Source of the DNA: CAYVMN01 sp964452575
Lineage (GTDB): Bacteria; Desulfobacterota; DSM-4660; Desulfatiglandales; Desulfatiglandaceae
Assembly: GCA_964452575.1 (NCBI GenBank)
Contig: CAYVMN010000105.1
Coordinates: forward strand, 1 to 16,012
Reading direction: 5' to 3'
DNA: 16,012 nucleotides
In this document: one piece after another, positions 1 through 6,791 of the stretch
Numbering within the stretch: position 1 is the first letter of the stretch
Layout of the letters: each line of letters opens with the position of its first letter
Notes under the pieces: generated by a model
Told to the model about the DNA's origin: nothing
Database searches by the model: none
The model's input: only the letters and a program-made list of their open reading frames with translations
Translations under genes and position numbers: made by a program

Positions 1-767
1 CTGCAAGGCATAATGGCGGCGCATTTGCCGCAGACATGGGTCGTCTCCGGCAGATCAGAGAAGTAAGTTAAGGAACGCCGGTTATCGTTCAGCCGGGCCC
101 AACAAAGCCGACGATCAAAATCATCTTCCTTCAGGGCCTTAACAGGGCAAGCCTCTATGCACCTTCCGCATTCCTTTCCGGCCTTGAGCAGGCAGGCCTC
201 CTTGGTTTCTATCAGAGGATGATTTCCTAGTTCAGCCTCTGTCACGAGACTTCCTAACCTACCCGTGCACCCTGCTGGCGTGATTAACATGCGGTGAACA
301 CCGAATCGACCCAAGCCTGCCAAATAACCAAGGTGCTTGTGGGACCAGCGAGCCATGAGTGCGACTTCATTAAAATTATGTGTAGCTGGTGTGAGACCTG
401 ATTTGAAGCCCTGCTCGGCCAAAAGGTCACCCAAGGCCTTGGTCAACCGGCCAATGAGATCGTTGGTCTGGACATAGGCTAAACCCCAGTTTCGGCAAGG
501 CCTTGTACCCCCTTTGTTCTCCTTGATCAATTCTTTCTTGAAGGGGATATAGAAGACAACCACCGACCTGGCATTAGGCAGGAGATCTCTCGGATAGAGG
601 TGCTCATGATATGCAATATCAGGAAGTTGATCAAATCGCTGATCAATTGAGGCGGTTACCAAAAGAGGCCGCTGCCACCACCCGTGACTGCCCAACCGTC
701 CTGGCTCAGCCTCAACGGAGAGTTCCGTAACCTCCCGCAATTTCTCAATGGTGATGTCTTTTCCCAC
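1..767 (-). CDS. QueG-like [4Fe-4S] iron-sulfur protein, C-terminus cut by window edge
   Basis: Open reading frame on the minus strand running off the left edge; 255 codons are visible. I start it at GTG (765-767) because a stop lies in frame at 792-794 and no ATG or TTG lies between. The nearest purine-rich AGGAG (789-793) is about 21 nt away, so the ribosome site is weak. The middle contains a helix-loop stretch (WSHKHLGYLAGLGRFG, about residues 141-156) like the WSEKAAAxAAGLGWxG region of epoxyqueuosine reductase. A bacterial-ferredoxin cluster motif follows (C192, C200, C203, C207 in the order C-x7-C-x2-C-x3-CP). The start of a second cluster motif (C246, C249, C255) is cut by the edge. 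QueG reduces epoxyqueuosine in tRNA with cobalamin and two [4Fe-4S] clusters. Many anaerobes carry QueG-like paralogues of unknown role, and this sequence is divergent enough that I would not call it queG. Confidence 0.75.
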   Translation of the reverse strand, partial: MGKDITIEKLREVTELSVEAEPGRLGSHGWWQRPLLVTASIDQRFDQLPDIAYHEHLYPRDLLPNARSVVVFYIPFKKELIKENKGGTRPCRNWGLAYVQTNDLIGRLTKALGDLLAEQGFKSGLTPATHNFNEVALMARWSHKHLGYLAGLGRFGVHRMLITPAGCTGRLGSLVTEAELGNHPLIETKEACLLKAGKECGRCIEACPVKALKEDDFDRRLCWARLNDNRRSLTYFSDLPETTHVCGKCAAIMPC

Positions 768-1232
768 GAGATGGCTCTGTTCTTTTCGCTCCTATGATAC
801 TACTGCCGATCTTACTGTATTGCTGCAAATGTGCGAATAGCGTACGTAAGATAATAAGGAATATTCCTGGGCGCCCTCTTGAATGATGACCCTGAAAGGG
901 TCTTTGAAAGAATAGTCTTCACCGCAACGCCAAGAACGCAGAAGTTACTCTTTGATTTATTTCCCTTTGGTCCCGATGAAAAACTCGGGGCTTTCAGCAC
1001 GCAGGAAAACAAATAACAAAAAGCCGAACCCGATACAAGCATCTTATTAAGGTTTGCGTGTTGTCTGCCTGCTATTGCCCTGGCCACCACCATGTTGTTG
1101 TTTTTTTTGCCGTCCCTGCCCGTTAGATTCGGAAGACCATTTAAACGGGGCCAGCAGAAAAGAGAATATACTTGCATTTAATCCGGATTAAACCCATTTG
1201 ACTTTCCCGTCTGACCTCAATAGGATCAGGCT
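768..1232. other. Intergenic region, no convincing gene; dispersed-repeat-like sequence
   Basis: This 465-bp divergent gap between the minus-strand Fe-S gene and the plus-strand DUF72 gene holds no ORF with family resemblance. A 121-codon minus-strand frame (812-1177) has low-complexity, unconserved-looking composition. The stretch around 918-945 (caccgcaacgccaagaacgc) resembles the widespread degenerate 'accgc..aacgc..agaacgc' sequence seen between genes in environmental genomes. Promoters for both flanking genes should lie here, but I see no good -35/-10 pair. Confidence 0.5.
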
Positions 1233-1964
1233 ATGGAAAAGGGCGTTTCAATAAGGATTGGCACATCGGGATGGACCTATCAGCACTGGCAAAGGATTTT
1301 TTATCCTGTCAACTGGCCCAAATCAAGATGGCTGGAGTACTATATCAGGCATTTCGACACCGTTGAACTCAATGCCTCTTTCTATAGGCTCCCCAATCGC
1401 ACGACATTCGAAAACTGGAAGGCAAGGACCTCTGACAATTTCCTGTGGAGTGTAAAAGGCAGCAAATTCATCACCCACACCAAAAGGCTTGAAAGTCCTG
1501 CCGAACCCCTGGATCGTCTTTATGGTGTCACTGCCGGCCTTGGAGAAAAACTGGGGGTCATACTCTTCCAATTGCCTCCGAGTCTTGCCTTTGATGAAAA
1601 GGTATTCACGGATTTTTGTAAATCATTGGAACCACAGGTTCGCCACGCCCTTGAGATTCGCCATCCATCCTGGATCAATAGTCAGGTGTTTGGCATATCG
1701 AGTGAATTTAACATAGCGCTCTGTATGGCTGACACAGCCTCGCGATATCCCTCCTTTGAGGCAATTACCGCTGATTTTGTCTATATTCGGCTTCACGGCT
1801 CGCGAAGGCTCTATGCCTCTGAATATTCGGAAGAGGAGCTACGGACCTGGGCTGAAAAGGTCGATATCTGGAATAGGGACGCGTTCATCTATTTCGACAA
1901 TGATTTTGAAGGCCATGCGGTTAACAATGCCAAGAGGCTAAAGGAGATACTGGGGGTCGATTAA
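1233..1964 (+). CDS. DUF72 domain protein (YecE-like)
   Basis: 243-residue protein spanning the whole DUF72 (YecE) TIM-barrel-like family, whose biochemical function is not established. Family landmarks in order: RIGTSGWTYQHW near residue 8, FDTVELNASFYRLP near 41, the FLWSVKGSKFITHTKRL strand near 70, LGVILFQLPPSL near 107, ALEIRHPSW near 139, FVYIRLHGS near 182, and a C-terminal YFDNDFEGHAVNNAKRL. The ATG at 1233 follows an AGGATCAGG-type ribosome site at a short spacing. Length and order of motifs are normal. It is first in a plus-strand pair with the LigD-type phosphoesterase gene 269 bp downstream. DUF72 proteins are often found near DNA-repair or ligase-like genes, but no functional link is shown here. 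Confidence 0.9.
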   Translation: MEKGVSIRIGTSGWTYQHWQRIFYPVNWPKSRWLEYYIRHFDTVELNASFYRLPNRTTFENWKARTSDNFLWSVKGSKFITHTKRLESPAEPLDRLYGVTAGLGEKLGVILFQLPPSLAFDEKVFTDFCKSLEPQVRHALEIRHPSWINSQVFGISSEFNIALCMADTASRYPSFEAITADFVYIRLHGSRRLYASEYSEEELRTWAEKVDIWNRDAFIYFDNDFEGHAVNNAKRLKEILGVD

Positions 1965-2233
1965 GAGATGTTCAATCCCGAATATCCTTTTCCGTGAAGG
2001 TGTTGGAGGCCTCTCTTATTACGCAAGCAAGGAGTCCGGCTTTGGACCCTGGGAGGGTTATATGTCAAAGTGCCACCCCCTGTCTCGACCTGAGGCGCCA
2101 TCTTGTGCTTGAGGGGGAAATGGGATCCAGGGAATTGAAGCCAACGGCTTTCTATGCCCACGTGTGATGGGCAGGCGGGGTATAGAAGTCTGAGTTCATA
2201 GGATAATGGGGCAAGAAAGATGGGTCAGAGAAG

Positions 2234-2716
2234 ATGCGTTTTGTCGTACAGGAGCATCATGCACGCCAGCTCCACTATGATTTCCGATTGGAGATGGCAG
2301 GGGTCTTGAAGTCTTGGACCCTGCCCAGAGGCCCCTCTTTGAATCCAGCCGACAAGAGACTTGCCGTCATGGTGGACGACCATCCTTTGGAATACCTTGA
2401 TTTCGAGGGAATCATACCGGAGGGTCGTTACGGTGCAGGCGCCGTGGTCGTCTGGGACATGGGTGAGTACGGTCTCCTTGAGGGAGACGATCCTGCGATG
2501 GCCCTTGAAAAGGGTAAGATAGTCCTGGAGCTTCGTGGTAAGATCCTGACAGGAGGTTTTTATCTGGTTAAGATGAAGGGCCGGGGCCATAAGAACTGGC
2601 TCCTGATGAAAAAAAGGGATGAACACAGTCAATCCGAGTGGACCATTAAGCGGGCGTTGACAAGGCAGAAAGAAAAAAGCCTCAGGGAAAAGGATCCCCC
2701 CTGTGTGGTGCATTGA
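2234..2716 (+). CDS. Stand-alone LigD-type DNA 3'-phosphoesterase domain protein
   Basis: 160-residue protein consisting only of the LigD 3'-phosphoesterase (PE) domain, which in bacterial NHEJ LigD trims 3'-terminal ribonucleotides and 3'-phosphates to leave ligatable ends. Catalytic positions known from Pseudomonas LigD (H42, H48, D50, R52, H84, Y88) map with constant spacing to H8, H14, D16, R18, H50 and Y54. These fall in QEHHARQLHYDFRLE and VDDHPLEY; the PEGRYGAG motif follows near residue 62. No ligase or primase domain follows. The ATG is the only candidate start because a stop lies in frame at 2204-2206; the N-terminus is therefore shorter than usual, lacking the usual 20-30 residues before the first His. 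The ribosome site is poor, so a non-canonical start or lost N-terminus is possible. An ATTGAG-ATCC-CTCAAT hairpin overlaps the stop codon. Confidence 0.88.
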   Translation: MRFVVQEHHARQLHYDFRLEMAGVLKSWTLPRGPSLNPADKRLAVMVDDHPLEYLDFEGIIPEGRYGAGAVVVWDMGEYGLLEGDDPAMALEKGKIVLELRGKILTGGFYLVKMKGRGHKNWLLMKKRDEHSQSEWTIKRALTRQKEKSLREKDPPCVVH

Positions 2717-2736
2717 GATCCCTCAATCAGCATGCG

Positions 2737-2868
2737 TTAAGGTTCTTTGGCCTGGAATCGAACCAGCGGCCCACGAATTAGGTAAATGGAAAGGATTAAG
2801 TTGTGGCCGCATTCAACACAGATTTTCGCACTTTCAGGATTCTTATGCTGGCATCTTGGGCATTTCAT
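2737..2868 (-). CDS. Small zinc-ribbon protein or remnant (43 aa)
   Basis: ATG at 2866-2868 to TAA at 2737-2739 encodes 43 residues. The N-terminal half is a clean zinc ribbon: MKCPRCQHKNPESAKICVEC, i.e. C-x2-C (residues 3 and 6) then C-x2-C (17 and 20) followed by GHNL. This resembles the N-terminal ribbon found on many bacterial adenylate-cyclase/TPR-type regulators (CPxCxxxNPxxAKFCxECG), but the rest of such a protein is missing. The second half (residues 25-43) is not recognisable. It lies 66 bp downstream of the MFS gene on the same strand. It could be a genuine small metal-binding protein or the stub of a larger decayed gene; the ribosome site is weak. Confidence 0.45.
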   Translation of the reverse strand: MKCPRCQHKNPESAKICVECGHNLILSIYLIRGPLVRFQAKEP

Positions 2869-2934
2869 GATTGATGCCGTCCAGAGTTATAGAAAGATCG
2901 ATTAAAGAATTGCCTATAGCATATTTTGAAACCG

Positions 2935-4167
2935 TCAATGAACGGGATGATCCGGATCCTTTCCTAAAGGATTCCTGACCTTCATAAGGATAAGGCCTAG
3001 GAGAACAAATAGAAGTGTGGTGAAACTCAGGCCGACAAAAACCCAGGGCAGTCCAAAGGTCTGGGCTATAAATCCCGAAAAACTGGCGGCCGCGGAGCCG
3101 ATGCCGAATGAGGCGAAAAAGAAGATACCGAATGCAGTGCCCCTCATCTTTACCGTCGTGTGGCGGGCCAGAAGGCTGTTGCCCATAGGCTGGAGAGAAA
3201 AGTTAAAGAAGAAGAAGCACAGGGCCATTATCAGAAGGATTGTATCCTTAGCGAAGGCCATCGAGAGAATAAAGGGAAAACCCATGCCCGCCATTACCAC
3301 GATATTTCGCTTGAGGTTAGATCTGTCGGCCAGGACCCCTCCCGTGTACTGGCCAAAAACCCCCATAAAAAGCGCTAGACCCGAGAGCATGCCTCCGATA
3401 GCCACACTATCCCAGGAGAAGATCTTGAACGATGTATAGCTGGCCATATAGGTCGGAAGAAAAGTGGTAACTCCGTGGAAACTGAAGCTCTGGAACATGT
3501 TCAGCAAATAGATAAGGATTAAAGGGAGCGAGCAATAAACCCAGAAGCCGCGGTCGACCTGCGTTGAAAAGGATTGAGAAGTTGCGGGTGAGTGATTCGC
3601 TTGTTTGTGTGCCTTCTCCATGGACATGTCCACAAAAAGCACACATATAGATAGGGCAATACCTGGGAACATGAAATATAGATAAGAATAACGCCATCCC
3701 CAGTAAGAACCGATAAGGCCGGCGATAAATGGAGCCGTAGCCAGGCCGATATTGCCGGTAGCCCCGTGAATGCCGAGGCCTTTGCCGAACTCTTCTACCT
3801 TGGCTGTAATCAATGAATTGGCGAGGGGATGATACAAACTACCTAAGGCCCCTAAAAGGGCTAACCCGATTGTAAAGAGCACCAAATTAGGGGAAATTGC
3901 AACCAGGAAACAGGCCACGCTGGAACCCAAAAAACAAACCAGGTACAGTTTCTTGGGGCCAAACCGGTTGTAAATCATTCCGCTGGGAAGGGCTCCCAAT
4001 CCATAGGAAAAGGTCATGATATTGCTGATAATCCCCAGACTAAGAAAGCCTATGGCAAAATCTCGCTTCAGGAGAAGAAGCACGGCCGGAAAAATAAGCA
4101 GGTACGCATGAGTGAGAGCATGGGAACAACCCATGAGGCCAATGATCATTTTCTCGCTACGTGTCAT
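2935..4167 (-). CDS. MFS transporter
   Basis: 410-residue hydrophobic protein with the layout of a 12-helix major facilitator superfamily permease. It has two sets of about six membrane segments separated by a polar central loop near residues 185-205. The cytoplasmic loop after helix 2 carries a motif-A-like sequence (SGMIYNRFGPKK, near residue 60). Helices 4-5 contain LGALGSLYHPLANSLI and GATGNIGLATAPFIAGLIG, resembling the fosmidomycin-resistance/NNP-like subset of MFS proteins. The start ATG is preceded by AAGGGA. It is not obviously in an operon with the upstream UGSC gene, since 678 bp of repeat-like DNA separates them. The substrate cannot be predicted. Confidence 0.88.
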   Translation of the reverse strand: MTRSEKMIIGLMGCSHALTHAYLLIFPAVLLLLKRDFAIGFLSLGIISNIMTFSYGLGALPSGMIYNRFGPKKLYLVCFLGSSVACFLVAISPNLVLFTIGLALLGALGSLYHPLANSLITAKVEEFGKGLGIHGATGNIGLATAPFIAGLIGSYWGWRYSYLYFMFPGIALSICVLFVDMSMEKAHKQANHSPATSQSFSTQVDRGFWVYCSLPLILIYLLNMFQSFSFHGVTTFLPTYMASYTSFKIFSWDSVAIGGMLSGLALFMGVFGQYTGGVLADRSNLKRNIVVMAGMGFPFILSMAFAKDTILLIMALCFFFFNFSLQPMGNSLLARHTTVKMRGTAFGIFFFASFGIGSAAASFSGFIAQTFGLPWVFVGLSFTTLLFVLLGLILMKVRNPLGKDPDHPVH

Positions 4168-4390
4168 TCCCTTAACCCCTTCCGGATCATATCGGACAAA
4201 TCAACCACGAGCTCTGACATCTGTTAAAGGCCTTAATAGGCCATCATCGCTAACGAGAAATATTTAAATGCCTGTTACCATTGGAGGCCTTCGGCCGCAA
4301 GCAAATTCGAATATTGAAATTTTAAGACCGAACCAATTTCGAAATAAACAAAACTGGACAATTCGTAAAAACCTATTACCAGCCACTTCT

Positions 4391-4440
4391 TGTCATTCCC
4401 GCTGGACCTGTCCCTGTGAAGGCGGGGAGTGGGTATGACG
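4391..4440. repeat. Imperfect inverted repeat of the GTCATTCCCGC type
   Basis: The left end (tgtcattcccgc) is an imperfect inverted match to the right end (gcggggagtgggtatgacg). This is the form of the widespread intergenic palindromes that begin GTCATTCCCGC and end GCGGGAATGAC. Only one copy is in the window, so its repetitive nature is inferred from resemblance. Confidence 0.4.
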
Positions 4441-4732
4441 AAAACAGGTGATTTTTGATTTCTTGCGAGTTTGTCAAACCTCATGGGTCTTAGAAAATTT
4501 TACATGAACACTGGGCATGCCCTATGCTATAGTATTTTTTGTCAGGACAACAATGGGATGGGGATGAAGGTAAAGTTTTGAACTTGTTGATGAAGGCGAA
4601 AAAGTCATGAAGCGCGTAAGCCTCACCCCCTGTTAAATCCCGATGGGTTTTCTGAGGGCGTGAATGAGATAAGTCTAAGATGATATGAAGTTGAGACAAG
4701 TACAAGGAGGAAAAGTGGAGGACAGAGGACAG

Positions 4733-4756
4733 CGCCGCCAGGCGAAGCCTGGGGCG
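4733..4756. repeat. Strong hairpin (10-bp stem, GAA loop)
   Basis: CGCC-G-CCAGGC-GAA-GCCTGG-GGCG folds into a 10-bp stem with a single bulged G (4737) and a GAA triloop, with no T-tract on either side. It is REP-like in form and sits in non-coding DNA next to a tandem GAGGACA repeat. Confidence 0.45.
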
Positions 4757-4827
4757 TTCGAATAGAATGCAGAGGAAGGTGGCCAAAAACATTACGGCGT
4801 TTCGGATCAAGACATGTTCGAGACCCC

Positions 4828-4867
4828 CAAGAACAGGAACGTCCTCTAGTTCCCCTGCCCGTTCTTG
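4828..4867 (-). terminator. Hairpin overlapping the stop of the UGSC gene (possible 3' processing or terminator structure)
   Basis: On the minus-strand transcript, CAAGAA, CAGG and AAC before and at the stop codon pair with GTT, CCTG and TTCTTG after it. This gives 13 bp interrupted by small bulges and an 8-nt loop that contains the TAG stop. No U-tract follows (GGGGGUCUCG), so it is not a classical intrinsic terminator. It may stabilise the 3' end. Confidence 0.3.
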
Positions 4868-5382
4868 AGGAGTTCTATCACGTCATCAAGAACTGAACCG
4901 GCCCTCTCCTCCAGGTCTGCCTCGCTCAGGTTAGCGATGGGATGAGGTATTGAGAGAAACCGGTATTCAGGGACACCCCAGTCCGACGCCATAAGCCTCC
5001 CCGTTTCGACGAAGAGATCAGTGACGATAGAAATGGCGGGAATACCCGCTTTTTCGAGGAGGATTCCGTCGAGCACACTGCCCGAGCTGCAAGAGCCTCA
5101 GTCGCCGATTCCGGCGATGACGAAATCCGCCTTCTTCTTGAAATCCGCAATTGCCTCATCCGTAACGTGGTCACTGGCCGATTTCTTCCGGTTTAGCAAG
5201 ACCATCTGCATGCCGAACCGGTCCTCAAGCCTGTTGGCAATCTTGAGCAAGAGCACGTCGGAGTTGTGTTTGGTGTTGTCAATAAGCCCCAGACTGAGCC
5301 CATTTAGCTCTTTTGGGCGTGGTACATATGAAATGGGTTCCCTGACGGGAGAAATGGTGGGGTCAAAGAGCTCCATAGACAT
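4846..5382 (-). CDS. UGSC-family selenoprotein (GrdB C-terminus-like), in-frame TGA read as selenocysteine
   Basis: One 178-codon gene that looks split by TGA at 5098-5100. The codons around it read GIGD-TGA-GSCSSG, so the product has Sec95-Gly-Ser-Cys98, the motif that names the UGSC (seleno)protein family. Frame and homology continue through the TGA. The downstream part has EKAGIP, then IPHPIAN near residue 145, matching the ending of glycine/sarcosine/betaine reductase component B (GrdB), whose redox site is also a UGTC motif. A SECIS-like hairpin follows the TGA. The start ATG at 5382 has AGGAGG just upstream; a second ATG two codons later is an alternative. The gene lies 61 bp downstream of the 347-aa partner on the same strand, likely co-transcribed. 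In GrdB the Sec attacks an activated substrate; by analogy this is a soluble selenol/thiol redox or C-X bond-cleaving enzyme, but its substrate is unknown. A nonsense-mutated CGSC homologue is the alternative, less likely given the intact downstream coding and the hairpin. Confidence 0.85.
5069..5085 (-). promoter_or_regulatory. SECIS-like hairpin downstream of the in-frame UGA
   Basis: On the mRNA, UCGGGCA-GUG-UGCUCGA forms a 7-bp stem (one G·U) with a GUG loop. It starts 13 nt after the UGA, placing the loop about 20 nt downstream. Bacterial SECIS elements recognised by SelB lie within the coding region directly after UGA, with a G/GU-containing apical loop roughly 16-37 nt away, so position and loop both fit. 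Confidence 0.65.
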
Positions 5383-5443
5383 GTTCCTCCTCTTTAGAAT
5401 CTTGGGATTGCCCCTTTAAACCTAAAATTTTCAGCTCCTCTAT

Positions 5444-6487
5444 CTAAGCAGGACTAATCAGAGTTGTGACCGAGCGGGTCATGCTGCTGGAACCCCATCC
5501 TGGCAGGCACGCAGAAAAGGCACCCGCCCTGGCCCCGGCGCTCAGGACCATGATATCTCCAGGTTTACTGACCACATGGCGTTTCTTTGCTCCGTCTCCC
5601 TCCAGTATCGGACCCGGCATCCGGCCCGCCCTCTTAATTTCGGCCAGAGATCGGGAGGCGTAACTGAAGAGGCACTCCTTCACCTGGGACTTGCTCCAAT
5701 TACTTTGGCGGAAGATCTCCTGATGCTCCCCTGCAAAGACAACAAAAAACTCCTGCTGCCCGATGATATTCATTGATCCCAGATTGGCCATTGCATCGGC
5801 CATGGTGATGCAGAGTTCTTCGGGGTCTTTCGAAAGCTGGTTATAAATCTGGTGCGTCCCTTCTGTGGCAAACACCGTGGCCGTGCTCTCTTCCTGCCGA
5901 AAACCCTTTTCAACGTGGTACGGCTCCCACGGGCTATTTTCCTCGTCTTCCCCGAAGCAGAGCGAGTATTTGCCTGGGTTGCCGAGCGTCGAGCGGTCCA
6001 GTTTGCCAGGACGTGTATTAATGGCGTTCATCATCAAGAGCCTTACGGCACGGCCGATTGTTGCGTTCGGCCGGAAGCCTGGCCCGAAGGCGTTGTCCCT
6101 GCTATTAATCCCTATGCGCTTAATGATCGGACCGTTGACGATGATAGCAACCGCTGCTCCCCCTGTGCTGGTGGCCGGTCCGTGATACCCGAAGTTCGGA
6201 TGGCAAATCCCCCTTACGGCGGCAACTACCACAGGCATATACTCGGGAAGGCATCCAGCCAAGGCCGCATTGACGGCAACCTTGTCGGCCGTGATACGGA
6301 CATTTCGCATGGGGATTTCTCCCGCCACCTCGTCTGCCTTCAGTCCGCCGGCAGACAGCATGGCATTTACGGAATCAGCCCTTGGCGGCACCACAGGCAG
6401 CCCATCTGTCCATCCTTTTCTAAAATAAAGCTCGATCAGTCCTGTTATATCCTTCGGGCTTGACGCCTTTTCAATACCATCTGTCAT
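5444..6487 (-). CDS. Conserved protein of unknown function, partner of the UGSC selenoprotein
   Basis: 347-residue protein without a signal peptide or membrane segments; the function is not known to me. It is recognisable as the long protein that accompanies UGSC-family genes. Its N-terminus has RKGWTDGLPVVPPRADSVNAML (about 24-45), then AVNAALAGCLPEYMPVVVAAV (about 73-93). A glycine-rich centre follows, with VNGPIIKRIGINSRDNAFGPG, NATIGRAVRLLMMN and NPGKYSLCFGEDEENSPWEPYHVE. The C-terminus is GDIMVLSAGARAGAFSACLPGW. It ends in a normal TAG, so it is not itself extended by Sec. It is the first gene of the minus-strand unit, 61 bp before the selenoprotein, and diverges from the GntR regulator. 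The N-acetyl/aldehyde-like conserved loops suggest a soluble enzyme or subunit of a complex; I infer that it and the UGSC protein act together as a two-component redox enzyme. Confidence 0.8.
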   Translation of the reverse strand: MTDGIEKASSPKDITGLIELYFRKGWTDGLPVVPPRADSVNAMLSAGGLKADEVAGEIPMRNVRITADKVAVNAALAGCLPEYMPVVVAAVRGICHPNFGYHGPATSTGGAAVAIIVNGPIIKRIGINSRDNAFGPGFRPNATIGRAVRLLMMNAINTRPGKLDRSTLGNPGKYSLCFGEDEENSPWEPYHVEKGFRQEESTATVFATEGTHQIYNQLSKDPEELCITMADAMANLGSMNIIGQQEFFVVFAGEHQEIFRQSNWSKSQVKECLFSYASRSLAEIKRAGRMPGPILEGDGAKKRHVVSKPGDIMVLSAGARAGAFSACLPGWGSSSMTRSVTTLISPA

Positions 6488-6580
6488 AACATTTCTTCAC
6501 CCATAAGGATTAGGCCTATCTTGATATCCATTCTTCTCTACCACTTCCTTAAAGCTTTTTAGTTTGTTCCGCAGATTTTA

Positions 6581-6672
6581 TCAAGCCTGTTGTTGAGCCC
6601 TTTTTAAACAAACCCGTTGAGAGAGAAGAAGGGAGACAAGGAAATTTTTGGGCTTGAACAAAAAAGGCTTGA
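6581..6672. promoter_or_regulatory. Inverted pair of TCAAGCC / GGCTTGA half sites (candidate operator)
   Basis: TCAAGCCT at 6581-6588 is the exact inverse of AGGCTTGA at 6665-6672. TTGAGCCC at 6593-6600 is nearly the inverse of GGGCTTGAA at 6650-6658. The four half sites are symmetrical about the middle of the intergenic region, each outer site overlapping a presumed -35 box, which suits a regulator controlling both directions. That the GntR protein binds them is inference. Confidence 0.35.
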
Positions 6673-6681
6673 CGCAGACAA

Positions 6682-6702
6682 GAATATATTCAAAATATAT
6701 TT
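6682..6702. promoter_or_regulatory. Two adjacent 10-bp AT palindromes upstream of gntR-family gene
   Basis: GAATATATTC (6682-6691) and AAATATATTT (6693-6702) are each perfect 10-bp palindromes, one base apart, about 90 bp before the regulator start. They could be an operator for the FCD-type regulator (autoregulation) or an AT-rich promoter core. Perfect palindromes of A/T arise easily by chance, so confidence is low. Confidence 0.3.
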
Positions 6703-6791
6703 AGAATATCTTTCCGGACAGCCCTCGATCTCCCGGTTGGAGATCTTCTTACGGTTTTAAGAAACCGAATAATTCTATTAGGGAATAGAGC

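Larger units (their letters stand above)
4168..4845. other. Repeat-like, hairpin-rich intergenic region without a gene
   Basis: 678 bp between the MFS gene and the 3' end of the UGSC gene. Frames at 4275-4484 and 4490-4810 are open but resemble no protein and coincide with repeat-like DNA. Contents: a small GGCCT-TAAT-AGGCC palindrome (4229-4242) in the presumed MFS leader, an imperfect long inverted repeat (4391-4440), a 10-bp palindrome GGGCATGCCC (4513-4522), a tandem GAGGACA (4719-4732) and a strong hairpin (4733-4756). The segment looks like an accumulation of dispersed non-coding elements. Confidence 0.55.
6488..6791. promoter_or_regulatory. Divergent promoter/operator region between UGSC unit and GntR operon
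   Basis: 304 bp that must contain promoters for both directions. A roughly mirrored arrangement is visible. On the plus strand GGGCTTGAAC (6650-6659) is followed by AGGCTTGACG (6665-6674). On the minus strand the corresponding GGGCTCAACAACAGGCTTGATA reads from about 6600 to 6579. Each inner TTGA could serve as a -35: TTGACG with CAAAAT 16 bp later for GntR, and TTGATA with TAAAAA 17 bp later for the UGSC unit; both -10 boxes are weak. AT-rich palindromes follow at 6682-6702. Confidence 0.45.

Noticed and set aside
812..1177. 121-codon minus-strand ORF between the Fe-S gene and the DUF72 gene
   Set aside because: Composition is low in conserved-looking blocks, it overlaps repeat-like sequence, and it resembles no protein family.
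4275..4810. Two open frames (4275-4484 and 4490-4810, minus strand)
   Set aside because: They lie in repeat-rich DNA with inverted repeats and show no family motif or credible ribosome site.
5098..5382. A separate 94-aa protein ending at the TGA, or a pseudogene pair
   Set aside because: The frame and the homology continue unbroken past the TGA into the UGSC motif, and a SECIS-like hairpin follows, so one selenoprotein is the simpler reading.
5852..6463. 203-codon plus-strand ORF opposite the UGSC partner
   Set aside because: It is the antisense shadow of the 347-aa gene, whose protein shows recognisable conserved blocks.
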